Notes under the pieces: model-generated
What the model saw: the letters and a program-made list of their open reading frames with translations, nothing else
Database searches by the model: none
What the model was told of the DNA's origin: nothing
Part shown: positions 11,200 through 41,105 of the stretch, one piece after another
How positions within the stretch are numbered: position 1 is the stretch's first letter
Layout of the letters: each line of letters begins with the position of its first letter
Assembly (NCBI RefSeq): GCF_001949145.1
Contig: NW_019091418.1
Location: 1,089,293 to 1,153,112, forward strand
From: Acanthaster planci
Taxonomy: Eukaryota; Echinodermata; Asteroidea; Valvatida; Acanthasteridae
Direction of reading: 5' to 3'
Length of the DNA stretch: 63,820 nucleotides
Program-made: the position numbers and the translations under genes

Positions 11200-14100
11200 T
11201 GTAGCTTTTCTGTTTACTTGTCAGCTTTAATTAAATTGCACATGTAAATGTGGCTAACTTGATGAAACTGCAACGTTTTGCAGGGGCAACATTCCATGTG
11301 TTTTGCTGGTACATGTAAGAGATGCGTTTGATTTCATCAACCTGAAAATGAAAGAATAGTGAAACCATATCGACCACGTCTCGTACTCGTACTACATTGC
11401 ATGCTGCAGTCAGTCAAGTTGAAAATTAATCTCTGAAAACCTACATTCTGTATGATGACTTTGGAGTTCATTAATATGTAATGTTGAGTTATTAATTTGT
11501 CAGATTGGTTTTTTTCTTGGCTAGGGTTCAAGTATTGAATAAATATGCCGGCGTTTACCTTACCCATTCGTGCACACACATCTCTAGCTCAGTCTCTCAT
11601 AGGCACTTATGTGCAGATGCATGTGGAAATCAATTCTGTGCAAAGTGTACTGACAAAAAATTATGACAAAAATCACAGTTCTTATGCTTTTTCACGAAGT
11701 AACATTGGCAAACAAATTTTTTGTGGCGATGCAGGCAGAAAAGGTAATTTGAAAAATGACTCAAATTATTCTATTTGTAACAGAATCTTTGTTGGCTTTA
11801 CGCAAGCAGATGCATCACCACATCAAAAAAATAACCTGCGCAAATTCAGCACATTCAAACGACAAAAATGCTTATTTGCCAAGAAGTGATGGTTTAGTTA
11901 CGCTGCCAAGTTTATATAGGCTTCATTTATCCTTTAAATAATCATCTTTTTTTCATCTTTTTTTAAAAGCTCACTTGTACCCGCTACCCAGTCCGAGTGC
12001 ACTGGTTGCAGCTAATTTCTTGGAGGTATCAGTGAATAAAACATGTTCAACTGGTCTCACGAATTTAACACTTCTACATGGGCAAAAGAATGTTCTTGTT
12101 GAAAATATAGGTGGCAATTGGTGGCACAATGCTTTTTCTTTTGATCGTTAAAACTGGCAGTACCGGGCATCAGATAACAGGGTGGTGGGTTGGAGCCAAC
12201 ATCAAAGGTAGGTCCTCTGATTGGCGGATTCTATATCATCATCGTTTTTTTTCCTCCCCTTTTTTTATTCTCTTTGAATGACTAAGGTGTGAGCCAGCCC
12301 CGGAGAACACTAATACCAACAACAGCAGCAGGTCTCCCAAGGCAAAGAAGACGTCGGTGTGCATAGCGCTGTGATGCTGTGGTAATGTTTATGTCGCAGT
12401 TATTCAGACAAAACCCGGACAGAGCCCAAATGAAGGAGGATAATACCAAAACAAGGATCCCTTCAAACTCCTACCTCTGTTTCTTAATGATGTGCTTAAA
12501 AATCTTCCACTGAAACTGAAAAGTGATATTGTTTTATCCGTCCGAGCTTCAGATGCATATATTTTATCCCAAAAATACTTTTGTTATGCTCATTTTTGTA
12601 GAGAGGAGTTGTTTTTTGAGGATTTGTCAAAAACATGCATTTAGTATTTATAATCTGCTTTCTCATAACGTTTGTTTTATAAAATGGACTTTGACACAAT
12701 GATACTGGTGATTCAGTACCTGCACATAGCATTACCACAGCATTTGGATTGTGGTGAGGTTTGTTTGGAGTTGAAATTTTTGTTGTATATATCATGCTTT
12801 CTGTTATTATTTTTTCTTGTTTTTTGCGTGTCTGTTCATATATCCTGTGTGTGTGTGTGCATATCAGATATACAAAACAAATTTCCTGTTTTCTGAAAAA
12901 AAACTTCTAAATTGCCAGTATTTGTTGCATGAAGAAACGTCTCAAACTGTTCTGAATTGGAGCGATTTTTACTGCGTCCGTAGGCAACGAGACCTACATA
13001 ATACCACCGTAGAAAGAAGTCTCGGGAAATGTGAGTTGGGTACATAAGTTTCAGCTGTGGCAGATAACGAAGGTAATGGCTAGCTACTGTCATCACTTTC
13101 CATTAGCACACACATTACTGCCAGCCATAGCCATGACTGCCGGCACAGCCTCGCGGTCACAAAATGAATGAAGATTTATTTTATGGGGTGAGCTGCAGAG
13201 CGTTTCTTTGATGGTTACAGTTCCCACATTTGTCATTTACTAGTCCATGTATTAACTGGGTGATTGGGCGATATACATGTGAGATTCAGTTAGTTAGGTG
13301 TGTGAGATGTGTGTGTAGTCCTCTTCTATGAATCTTTGAGACTGTCAGTTTTGCAGTGAGTTATAGATGCCTTTTACCAGATCATGATGTATGTAAATGT
13401 CAAAACTGCTCCACTTTTAAGTAATATGTGATGCGATCCAGCAAAATCAGTCGTTTTGTCAAACTTTTATTTGAAGAAACATCTGTGAATAAAAGTGTCC
13501 AAAACCCTATGTCTCCACGTTTCAACTTCCACTGCTGTTGATCTTAGGGTGGTTTCGGGGAGGGCATTTTTGTAGAAATAAAGTCAACATTGTACATGTA
13601 TACCTTTTGAAGTAGAGAATTCAGTGAATTTGCCCGGGTCGACAAACGACTCATTAAGCTTAATTGTAGGATGTATTCAAAGATGACAAAATCTGCAGCC
13701 TTATATTGATGCGAGGAGATAGTTCTGCGTAATCACTTACCTTGCACATCATTGTAACAGCATCCACCCTTGAGCACAGAGAACACTCAACACACTAGTG
13801 CATTGTCCGGAGAAATTTAACAAGTTTTGGGAGTGTTGTAAAGAGTAGTACGTGTAACATTACCTGCTTAGAACTTCTGGTCCGTATAGAAGCAGCCCGG
13901 ATTCTTCCACGAATGACATCTTGACCAGTTTATGTTCCTGTTTTTAAAGACTACTGCAGTATGATAACTGTAATAAAAAAAAATAATGTCAGCTATCATT
14001 TGTATTTGATTCATTATCTTGTGGAAATTGTTCAGAATGCTTTACCTTCTGTGTGAACCCTGAACTTTATATTCGTATCACCTTCAGGGGCTTATGTCAG

Positions 14101-16426
14101 GTGAACTTCATTCCTCACAAAGCACAGCATTTTCATCGTCAATTTTCTGTGTTTGGGGAATTCAATGGTGAGGATGTAAACACAAAAACTCAACACTGTG
14201 TATTTCCCAGTATACAAATCTTACTTAATGAGTGAAGTCCAGCATAATAAAGCTAAGAAACTGTTTCAAAAATTCTTGGTATAGAGCCGTTTTTTTAATC
14301 CCATGAGTTTGTTTTACACATTTACATCCTGTGTAGACCCCCGAACAAATGAGGTCCACATAACATCAATTGTGTGAAGCATGCTTGGACTATTAGACAG
14401 ATCAACAAAAGGTTCCTCTCTCTGCTTCAAAGGCATTTTGGGGGTTGGGTTATCCATAGCAAAATGATGATGAACAGTCCAGGACACTGACAGAAATCAG
14501 GCTTAAAATAAAAATAGGAGTATTTTCTTGACATGAAAGTAACAATGTTCAGATGGCACAGTGATGTGTACATGTAATAAGCAGTTTCACGGTCATTTTG
14601 TGCCACCGTGTTCACAGGACAAAAAGAACATGCATTGCTGAGCATGCAGGTCAATCAGAAACTTTTGCACTTCCAGTCATCCTGTGCACTTGCGTCTAGT
14701 AATACCATACCTGTTATTTTTGCCCTGTGGAAAAGATGGCGCACGCATGTCGTCACGAAACTGCTTACTGTATCAAAAACATCAGCCACCCTAAATCTGA
14801 AAGTTTAGGTGTCGGATGTCCCTGAATTCTTCAAGGCTGTGTGTATTTGGAGGGTTTGGGATGACGACGACGCACGAGTAGAGCAAGTTATCTTCCCTGA
14901 CAATGTACTGTATACATCTCAGGCTCCTGGATCAGTTTATTGCTTCAATTCATGTACTTTACACAGTGAATGTACACAAATATGCATGTGAGGATAACAC
15001 CCACAGATGTTTTTTTTACAAAGGGAAGTAAAGACTTTCGCATTTTGACATCTCATTTTCTGACCAAACAAAATGCATCAAGTCAGTCTATTTATATATC
15101 TGATGTTCATTACACAACATGTGCTGATGTTAGCAGTTATATATTGACTGTAAATCAGGTAAACAACCTGGGAAGTTAGCACCATGATATGAAACATAAA
15201 ATAAATTTGACCATGATTGATGAGGAATTCTCTACACTTGTTATGGTCGTATTTGGTAGCTACTGTCAACATTATTGCAATAAACAACTCAGTACTTCTT
15301 CAGGGCTGCAATAAAACCCTTGACACCACATCCATTTACACAGACAGGACTCCACTACAAAAAACGTTAATTTCCTATAAATACTCTGCCCTTCATAAAA
15401 GGGTTCATCATTTGCATTGTTTGGGCTACCAACATTTTCTAGCTACACTGCACATGCATTTACTGTCAACTAATGGGGCTACTGTCATGATATTGATATG
15501 CAATGATTCTACAAATAAAATTTTTGATTTGCGTTCTTTGTCCAATTAAAATAACAAGCAAAACAGTGCGCAGATATTTAGGTGTGGCTACAAATATTGG
15601 GTACATACCCAGGACCATCCTTTTTCCATGATAAACTGACGACTTTAAAATTGTACAAAAAATGAAATAATATAGCCATTTTTTACAAGCATGAATGTCC
15701 TGCTCTGTGCATTATTCATATTTGCCCAGTGGGTTCCAAACCAATATTTAGTTGGAACTTTCTAACCGTTGAACACAGATGGCACTTTCTGTTCTTGATT
15801 GGTTCATTTGACGCAAGTGGGAAAAACCATTTTTTTTCCCAACAAAAAAGTTTTCACATTTAATAAAGCTACAAAAAAGTTCAACAGTCCGAATACTTCG
15901 AATATTTACATATTGTAATAAAAGAAAAATCAAAGGTGATAGAAAAACCAGGTAACCAAACTTTATCAAGGTGTCAACTCTAACATCTATTTTTATGGAA
16001 AACCCATCAAATAAAAACATTAGACATTTATCTACATACGTTTAAAGAAATATATTTCATAGTACACGTACATTTTTCCAGAACTCCGCATGAAATTTGT
16101 CAACATACAAATTATGGGAGTCGTTGGAAATGGAAAAACAGTAAATCCAATATATAACTTCAGTGGAAGCTTTCATACAATGATTCTATATTTCCACAAT
16201 ACATAAAACATGTATCTCACATATATAATATTTGATTGATGATAGTTTGAGATTTCTACAGAGATCTGTCAACTGGCAGTCTTTGTATATTTCAAGCTAC
16301 ACAAAAATTTCAACATCAGGAAATGTACACAGATTTGACACAAGTGTTCAACTTTCCTATCAAAACATACATTGTACAATTACATACTTGTGCTGTCAGT
16401 GGCAATAATGCAAATTCTGTATTGAA

Positions 16427-16651
16427 CCCTAACCTTCCCCAACCACACAAAATTAAACAGTAGTAAAGTGTTTAATTCTGCGGAGATAGGTCTGGTCGGC
16501 CCATAACAGTTGGCTTTTGCATTGGGTTTGGTATACCTTAGAAAGTCCAACAGCCTCTGTGCACAAAGTCCCATATGGGTGAAGTCCCATATGGGTGTTT
16601 AACTTTGTGCGAATGGGGAAGGTTAGGGCCAGCAACCCTTGGGGGTTAGGG
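16427..16651 (-). mobile_element. piggyBac-like MITE, copy 1 (CCCTAACC termini)
   Basis: Bounded by ccctaaccttcccc on the left and its inverse ggggttaggg on the right, with TTAA directly outside the right end and a one-base variant (TGAA) on the left. About 220 bases of the interior match the reverse complement of the element at 17127-17343, including catatgggactttgtgcaca and attaaacactttactactg. No coding capacity. Confidence 0.7.
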
Positions 16652-17126
16652 TTAAAGAAAGTGGCACTGTCTGCTAGATTCTTCCAAAAAAATGTAGTGT
16701 TTCACTTAAATACTGACCTAACAAAAAATTCTGCTACAAAGGCCAGAAACTCTCTGTTACATTTCAGTGTAGAGCGAGTGTATGGATTGTCTAAGACTGA
16801 ATAAGCTAGAGGTCGGTGGCTATAACCAAATATGGAGCTTAATATTACTTGATACATGTACATGTAGCTTAATACAAAGCCACTGTATTCCACAATGTTG
16901 GATTTCGAAAGATTCAGGCAGATTGCTCAATCAAAACCTTACATTAAATCAATGCCTGATGACATCAAGTCCACACACCACTGAATCATCTCTAGAGGGG
17001 CACAATTTCTAGCTAATATAACGGCTCAAGACGGTTTCCGATTCTTCAGACTTTTTCCAGTCATTGTATTAAGCTACAATCAGACATTCATGATCACACC
17101 CCCTGACCTGTGCGAACCCACTTTAG

Positions 17127-17343
17127 CCCTAACCCCCCAAGGGTTGCTGGCCCTAACCTTCCCCATTCACACAAAGTTAAACACCCATATGGGACTTTGT
17201 GCACAGAGGCTGCTGGAATTTGTTTTTCGGAGGTATGCCAAACCCAATGTAAAAAGCCAGCTGTTATGGGCCTACCAGACCTATCCCCACAGAATTAAAC
17301 ACTTTACTACTGTTTAATTCTGTGTGGTTGGGGAAGGTTAGGG
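17127..17343 (+). mobile_element. piggyBac-like MITE, copy 2, opposite orientation
   Basis: The reverse-complement partner of 16427-16651, with the same termini (ccctaacc...ggttaggg). The TTAA flanks have decayed (TTAG and TTGG). The two copies 475 bases apart form a long inverted repeat. Confidence 0.7.
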
Positions 17344-17859
17344 TTGGACTCCATTTTTCAGTCTGCTCAATCAACCAGTTCTGGTGAATAGACAAACATT
17401 CACCAGTTTGCTCTTCAAAAGCTTTGCAGTTCTGACCTCACTTTCCTTAACACGGTTGTTAACATTCATTCATAAATACCTTACCCGTGTTTCTGACAGG
17501 CGTACCAGAGTCGCACCAAACCAAATTAAAAGCAAATTTTGAATTAAGTGTGGCAAAAAATTGCTGTCTGAAACAGCAAAGAGGGACGAGATGTGCTCGC
17601 AGGTGAAAGATCGATACTTGGAGGCGCTCAAAACGACACCAGAACGACTTGATTTCAGACGTTGCTCTTCATGGGCAGAACCCAATACAAATGCTTGTAC
17701 ATGTGTATTATGTCCATCTGCCAAAACCCAATATTAAATTAGGTCGACCCGAGTCACTCTCAATTCTATTTGGTTCGCCGCGACCCTAGAACGCCTGTCT
17801 GAAATGGGGGTTAGAACAGTTTCCTTATTCAACAAAGAACACCTGCGGCGATTTGATAA

Positions 17860-18230
17860 TGCCCACGGTGCAAAAATGAGCTCTCACCTGGATATGAGAC
17901 AGTTTAATCCATTCCTATTGGTTAAGAGTCTGTGTGCGCTGCAGTATGCAGAACTCGCCACCCACACATCAAGTCCATATAAGGCAAGTGAAATAGACTA
18001 CTTGCACATCCAAGGAACACACCATAAAATGGACGGGTGTATTGGGGAACATAAAAGTAAAATTCTTGAACAAAATCTTTGGAAATTTATATTGTATACA
18101 TATTGACTTCTGATGACTCTTTAACTAAAACTGTTTATGAATGGGAAACAAATACTTACTTGGTCAGTATTAAACTAATGTTTAAGACTGGCTTAGGAGA
18201 ATGGACGTGACTAAATGCCCGACCAGCCAA
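17860..18230 (+). repeat. Dispersed repeat family, copy 1
   Basis: Shares an ordered set of blocks with 56215-56565 and, inverted, with 30110-30345: gacagtttaat, aaagtaaaattctt, tatgaatgggaa/gaatgggattaaatatg, then aagactggcttaggagaatg followed by ac. No open frame is conserved between copies, so this is a non-coding transposable relic of unknown class. Confidence 0.6.
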
Positions 18231-20060
18231 GCACATTCCCATTTAAAAAAATCTACAAGGTTTCAAATGAATTACTACATGTATTTACACCAAAATGTAA
18301 TCTGCACCTTGATGGCTGGCACAAAATTAGGCAACATACACTCCAAAGAAACTTATTCATGTCACAAAAAGTACTGGTACCCTCCAACATAACCAGTAAT
18401 ATAAAATGTAGATACCTGTTTGTAATAAAGATTATGATAAAGATAAAGCAAAAAATCAAGATACATGTGAGACACATGTATTTTAGTACAATATTACTGA
18501 TCTTTGGCTCTGGTTGCCCATTGAGTATTCTGCCCTACAAGTGCGAACCAAAAGCACTTTAAAACATATCCATCGGGCAAAACGACATTCTAGATGTATA
18601 CATAAATATGACAGCAAAGGGGATTGCTGTTGCTTTTTCTTCTTCTGAACTTCAAAGAAAGCAAACTGTTCACAGTTTGATAAAATCAGTCTTTCAAGGT
18701 ATCCTGGTAGTTTGACGTGTCACCGTAGCTTAGATTTCTCTACTTGTTAACACAACCTGAGGCTTTCAACTCTCTCTCACTTAGCACTAGGACACTCCCT
18801 TTGTATAGTACCTATGATAGCACATGTGAAAATTAACGGTGTGGGTCTTAAGTCCTGAAGTCATGATAATACTTGTTGGTTTCAATCAGTTGCTCGTATT
18901 TCGACCACATCAAAAGCAAGCTTCAAGCGTTATTACATCAACTATCAGTTCATGCTCACAAATCTACACAGGGCAAAGACCTGGACTAAATGCACCAGTA
19001 CACGTAGCTCCATACACAAGGTTCGGAATCAGATGTAGTCTCAGAAGTCACAACTACTTGGGGAAGGTTAAGCTTTCAATATTACCTTACCTCATACATA
19101 TTCATAGACCAGAGGCAAGTTCTCAGTGGTCCATTCACCATCATGTGCCAGTTGCTTTTTCCCTGCTTACCAGACGTACACAAGGATTCACAAGTCCAAT
19201 ACACAAGTACAGTCAACTGTTAATGGGAATGGCTTACCACTCATGCACTGTATGAAGCTGTCAATCTATCACCTGACTTAACAAGCATCACCGTGGCAAC
19301 ATGTACACAGGAAAAGATGGCAGCACATGTAAACGTTGATCAACGTTTTAAATGATGCCCCATACTGTACTGGAAAGTGAACACTTATGAGATATGGTGA
19401 AACAAATAAAAGTGATTTATCTTTTGGGAGGACAGTCAAAGTCAGCAGACCTCGGTGCTTCAACTTTCGTTACCACAGGAAGGTAACCTCTCCTATCCAC
19501 CCTCAAACCATGCTGCATTTGTAAGCTGACAAATGCTATCAATCCAATAATTGTTACGGTGCATAAACATACAAAGAAGGATCTATGCTTTTTATTTGGC
19601 AATGTTGAAAGTCCAGTGGCTAGGACGAGGAAACACCGAATAGCACGTACTGACCCTGTAGCACGTCTGCCCTGGTTGAACATATACCACAAGTCTCTCA
19701 GGAATAGTTAGAAAGAGCAGATGTAGCACACGAACTTAATCTGCCTTCAGTTTCTTGGTTCCTCTTAAGATAATGCCTTCAACTGAGATGCCTTCTGAGT
19801 TGTCTGCCAACACATGCAGCAATAAAACATGAGCAAATTAAAAGCAATATACATGTACATGCCTTGCAATAATTACCTCGCTACGCAAGGTTACATTTCC
19901 GTCAAACAGTTGTTGATATGAGTTCAACAAATCAGCACAGGAGAGTCCAGCTTTTTAAAGGATAATATTAAGTTACATGAATCATGCTGAAAAAACTACT
20001 TCTTCAAAAGCAATCCTAAAGTAACCACTTAAATGGGACTCAGATCAAAAGTGGACAGCA

Positions 20061-20262
20061 GTATTCCAAGTCCATCACAAGTCCCTGTAAGTCTATCACA
20101 AGTTATTCTGTCTTAAGCCAGTTCACAAGCTACATGTATGTGACAAAAGCATTCTTTTGTCACTGTTCACCCTGTTACTTATGACTGGCCTTGTGAAGGG
20201 ACTTGTGACTGACCTTGTGAAGGGATTTAAAACAGGACTCATGATGGACTTGAATACAACAC
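20061..20262 (+). repeat. Palindromic MITE, CAAGTCCATCACAAGTCCC family, best copy
   Basis: The left end gtattccaagtccatcacaa is the inverse of the right end (tgatggacttgaatacaaca), and sub-terminal caagtccct / agggacttg blocks also pair. The element is almost wholly palindromic, about 200 bases, without coding potential. Relatives lie at 1726-1805, 7735-7940 and 23460-23550. Confidence 0.7.
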
Positions 20263-20627
20263 TGGTAGACAGTCAACAATTTCCAACTTATTTTATGAAT
20301 GTAGGAGAATACTTTTTAGCATTTCATGTTAACCCCACAGAGCTGGGTTGAACCTTTTACGGCAGTGAATCAGCAAATTGTAATCTTTCTGACGCTGGTC
20401 CTCTTCAACATTTCCACTGCCAAAAAGCTGAGTAGTACTGGCTTTAACATTACCATTTTTTGCAGTCCGTTCACGGTTGCCGAGTTGTCAATGAAAATGT
20501 ATTCTGAACTTATCTGTGACAAATGCAGAGCTCCTTGCGAGTGAAGCGAATGGTTCCACCTCCAACTTGTCGGCAATTTGTCCAAGACGAGTTGTGAGAT
20601 GGTTCCTTACCTTGCCTCTCCATGCCA

Positions 20628-37239
<16,612 letters not shown>

Positions 37240-38574
37240 GTTGGTAAGACGGGTTGCTTTGGTTTCTACGATCCTGCAATAAAGCAATATGAACAAAACA
37301 TTTTTATTAATTATAAGAAAGCTGATTGAAGATGATAAGTGGGTTAAATTCTGGCTTGTACACAGGTTACATTCAAATTCTGATACACACCTAAACTAAC
37401 AAGCAAGTCTGGTCCGAGCCAATTTGGCTCATCAGGCCGGTGTTTATCTCCGGTTTCCTTGGCATGAAACGACTAAGAACATTTTCGGGGTCCGAATATT
37501 ATCATATCCAATAGACTGTCATAGACTGTTCTCATCTTGGAAACTACAGGTAGTCTTAGGAGTGCATGTGCTGTAAGTAAAGGAAATGTCAGTCGCACCT
37601 GTACCTGTAAGTCAATAAACCTTCATGTGCATGCACACGTGTATCATTTATTTCTGGACAGTTCCTCTGACTTTGGAGCAACTCCCTGCCAACATCTGTC
37701 TACAGCTACACTAAAGGTAAAATGTTTTCACAAAGGCTACAAAGACACTGAAAATTGCATAAAAATGCACATGTTCTTTTACATGTAAATGAAAAGGTAC
37801 ATGTACAGTGTATGTGTACACGTAGTCTGTAGTTTCCAAGATGAGACCAGTTTATTGGACATGATAATAGTCGGACCCCATACATGTTTAAATATTTTAT
37901 TTTGTTATTGAAACCCAGATGGGGGGTATTGTACTGTAAGTTGCATGTACATGCAGGGCTCAAAAGATTCCCTGTACTGCCTTGCAACCCAACATTTCAA
38001 ACATCAGTCTAGTTCACTACATTCTACATGTATGACCTTACCAGACAAGCTAACGGTACAGTTAAGATTTCTATGTCACCTTTTTAAAATGTGCTTTGTT
38101 ATTCCATGGAGGAAGAAACACAAACAGTTTGTGTTCCTTCCTCCATGGTTATTCTGGCAATATAACGGTTCAGTTCTAAAACTGGTACATGTACTGTTAA
38201 TTCTAATCCATTTACGAATTGTACATGGTTGGGCCACTGGCCCAGTGGTATGTTGGGTCCTAACATGTACACTTACAGTGGACGCCTTCAATGGTACATG
38301 TACATGTAATTGTTATGTCCATGTGTGTACATACCAAAACAACACTTGAAGCAAGAGGTTTGTTTTGGTCATTGTTTCACTGGTATCTCAGGAGTTCTTT
38401 TCAGACATCTAGGGGGGTGTGTTACATGTACATGTAGGTAACAATAGTCTAGAGTGTGTAAAGGGATTGGACACACATGTATGGGGGGTACCCCCTCCAT
38501 CTCATTTCTTGCTGGGTATCCGGTTCGCAAGTGACTTTGTCACAACTTAGGAGGACGCACCACGATTTGCGGGC

Positions 38575-38705
38575 TTCCATTGGACGATCACTGAAGTTGC
38601 ACGTACTAACTTCCGGTTCCATGGTCCCATAACGGCAATCAACGCATGTAACTCTATGTGCAATGTATGTGCAGTGGGCGTGGTTTAAACTGAAGTGACG
38701 TCACA
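38575..38705 (-). promoter_or_regulatory. Cluster of CCAAT, ETS and CRE-like motifs, possible promoter or enhancer
   Basis: Within 130 bases there is a CCAAT box on the minus strand (ATTGG at 38579-38583), an ETS-like CTTCCGG (38610-38616) and a perfect palindromic cAMP response element TGACGTCA (38696-38703). The stretch is less AT-rich than its surroundings and lies about 1.3-1.5 kb upstream of the first coding exon of pyruvate carboxylase. Its role is inferred from position only; short motifs occur by chance. Confidence 0.3.
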
Positions 38706-40843
38706 CTTACGAACGGGATACCAAACAAAGCATTGTCTCCACGAGGATACAGCATTCATGCATGTTTGTTTTCAAGATACTAATACCGGTACATGTACAT
38801 GTACCTCTATACATGTATGTACTTTAGGCCACTTGCACTGAGATATTCAGGTACATGTTACAACATGTGATACTTGGTATGGGAAGCTGGCTGCATGACC
38901 TACAGATTTCACTGACGAGTAAAGGTCGGGTAATGGCACTAATTCTTCACAAACCTTGACATTCAATTCAAAGTACACACAGTACTGTACATGCAGCTCA
39001 GCATGCAGAGTGTTACAAATGTAGACGACTACAAAACGTTAATTAGTTTCCGTCTCATCAAAAAGTCAAAAAGCTTGAATGCCAATGAGCTACCAGTACA
39101 TCATGACCCAGCAAGCAACAGCGGGGTGGGGGAACATTTCCAAAGTGGGGGTCCATTGTGAGACCATCAGGCATCAGCTTTTAATGGACCTGCCCTGGTC
39201 GGGGGGGGAGGGCACTTATCCCAAGTCAAAAAGTGGCCACCAGCCCCTTCCCCACCCCACTTCTGCCACCAGTGCCAACAAGTACATACATGTACATGTA
39301 GGCCTATCTGTAGTCCATTCATACTGCACTGACCAATAAAGTTCAATTTTCAGCCTGTAACCTAATACTTATATTAGGCCCCCCAAAACATACATGTACT
39401 CAGTCTCTGGTCAGACCAGAGTTCCAGAATTGATGTGAATATGCAGATTTTTTTTTAAGGGCTTTTTAAGACTGGCAACGGACACAGAAATGAGTGGCAT
39501 ATTTAATCAAAGAGCAAAGGCTAGCAGTAGCCCGTTGCACGTCATGCCGCCAGTTGTTGATCAGCTGGCTGTAACTTTGTAACCTACGCATGGTCTACTG
39601 TTTTTGTACGACATCAACATTACGCAGTCGTAATGGATCTATCACCGGGTACGAACTACCCACGAATTGGTCTGGTTCCTTGAAGAAATTGCCCTTCCGA
39701 CTTATGGACTTGTGGCTGGGAATTAGTCTACTTGCAAATATTCAAGCAGTGCGGAAATTTCAAAATTGACACGGGCACTGACCAGAGACCAACTATTTTT
39801 TTTTGTTTTGGCCTTATAAAGTGTACTTGCATACCGCTACATGTGTGTTTGATTGGTTCACTTTCCCGTAGATGGGTTCATGCACAAAATCCACAGCTTG
39901 TTAACTGTCAAATATGTACATTCATGAATGAATTCATAACTGAATCTGTTACGGTTCTGTAAGTTAAAGTCTACTCAATTAACCTTTTCATACTTTCAGA
40001 AATTTTTATAAAGAGACATATGCAAAACGGCTTACCTTATAGTAGTACCTTCCCACTTTTTGTTCTGTACATTGTTAAACCCCAAGAACGATAATCAGTC
40101 TTCCTAAACTTCAACTGCAAAACAAAGAGCTCCACCTGTTGGCAAACACGAGCAAAGTCCTTGATAAGAACAGGTACAGTAAAGAGAAAATGTTCTGACA
40201 TTTGGGAGGAAACTTGTCTGCAACAGATGTTTAGATCGAGTCAGTCTATCATTTATTAAAAGGCAATTTCTTTGTAATTTAGAGAAATTTGTTGGCACAC
40301 TGCACCTGCAGGCTTTACGTTGTCATTTCAGAGCTACTTAATGTGATCAACCTTTGTACAGATAATACAAAAAGAAACTACGAATGACCATGGATCTGAA
40401 ATGATCAAAACAGACCAAGGCTGCCAAATGTGACCTTTGGCAGACATCGGTGAAGAATGCTGATGATGCAATCACAACCACCGTGGCCACAGCCCAGTGG
40501 GTCATTGTATATGTGTGAACTTAACTCTGCAATTTCAACCAATCAAAACACTTTTCTGTTGTTACTTTTTCCAAACATCCATGACACCCAGACATACAAT
40601 TGCTCCTGTGTACCAGTAAATCAAGTCAATGCTGCATTCAGTGCATCAGTGCAGTGTACAGTACTTGTAGATATGTACATGAATGCATTTTACAAAGTCT
40701 CAAACTGTGTAGACTGAACAATGGGTCCTTGCTCTGTGAAGTAGGCATGTAAGTGGGGTTTGGGCATTTTACACATGGCCAAAAAGAGCCGAGGAAAGGG
40801 GGAGATGGAAAAGCTACGAGTGGGCACAAGTAAATTCACTAAA

Positions 40844-41105
40844 TGTGACCCACTCTGGAAAAAGGAGTCTTAAGTTGCCAGAGCCACTTTATTAGTTTTC
40901 ATTCGTATTCGAAAGAGCAAATGGAGCTTTTTGTTTGATGTATCACTCAGTTTGGCATCCCCATGAAAGTGGATACTCCATGGTTAAAAATGCTGTGGGT
41001 TCCTGTTGACTGATTGTACATTGTGCCAAATTATTCTAAAGGACTTTTTACTCTAAAGTGGCTCTGGCGACTTGCATGAGACTCCTTTTTGCAGAGTGGG
41101 TCACA
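40844..41105 (+). mobile_element. Palindromic MITE family (TGTGACCCACTCTG termini), copy 1
   Basis: Starts tgtgacccactctgg and ends with the inverse gcagagtgggtcaca. The terminal inverted repeats extend about 45 bases (..gagtcttaagttgccagagc against gctctggcgacttg..). The interior shares gagctttttgtttgatgtat and cactcagtttggcatcc with the copy at 60271-60523. No open frame. Confidence 0.85.

Larger units (their letters stand above)
10778..20627. other. Convergent intergenic and 3' region between arginine kinase and pyruvate carboxylase
   Basis: No coding exon is recognised on either strand. The 3' ends of both genes face this region. Candidate plus-strand poly(A) signals for arginine kinase include AATAAA at 11538-11543. 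Contents: MITE-like elements at 11001-11199, 16427-16651, 17127-17343 and 20061-20262, a dispersed repeat at 17860-18230, and otherwise AT-rich unique-looking sequence. Confidence 0.5.
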
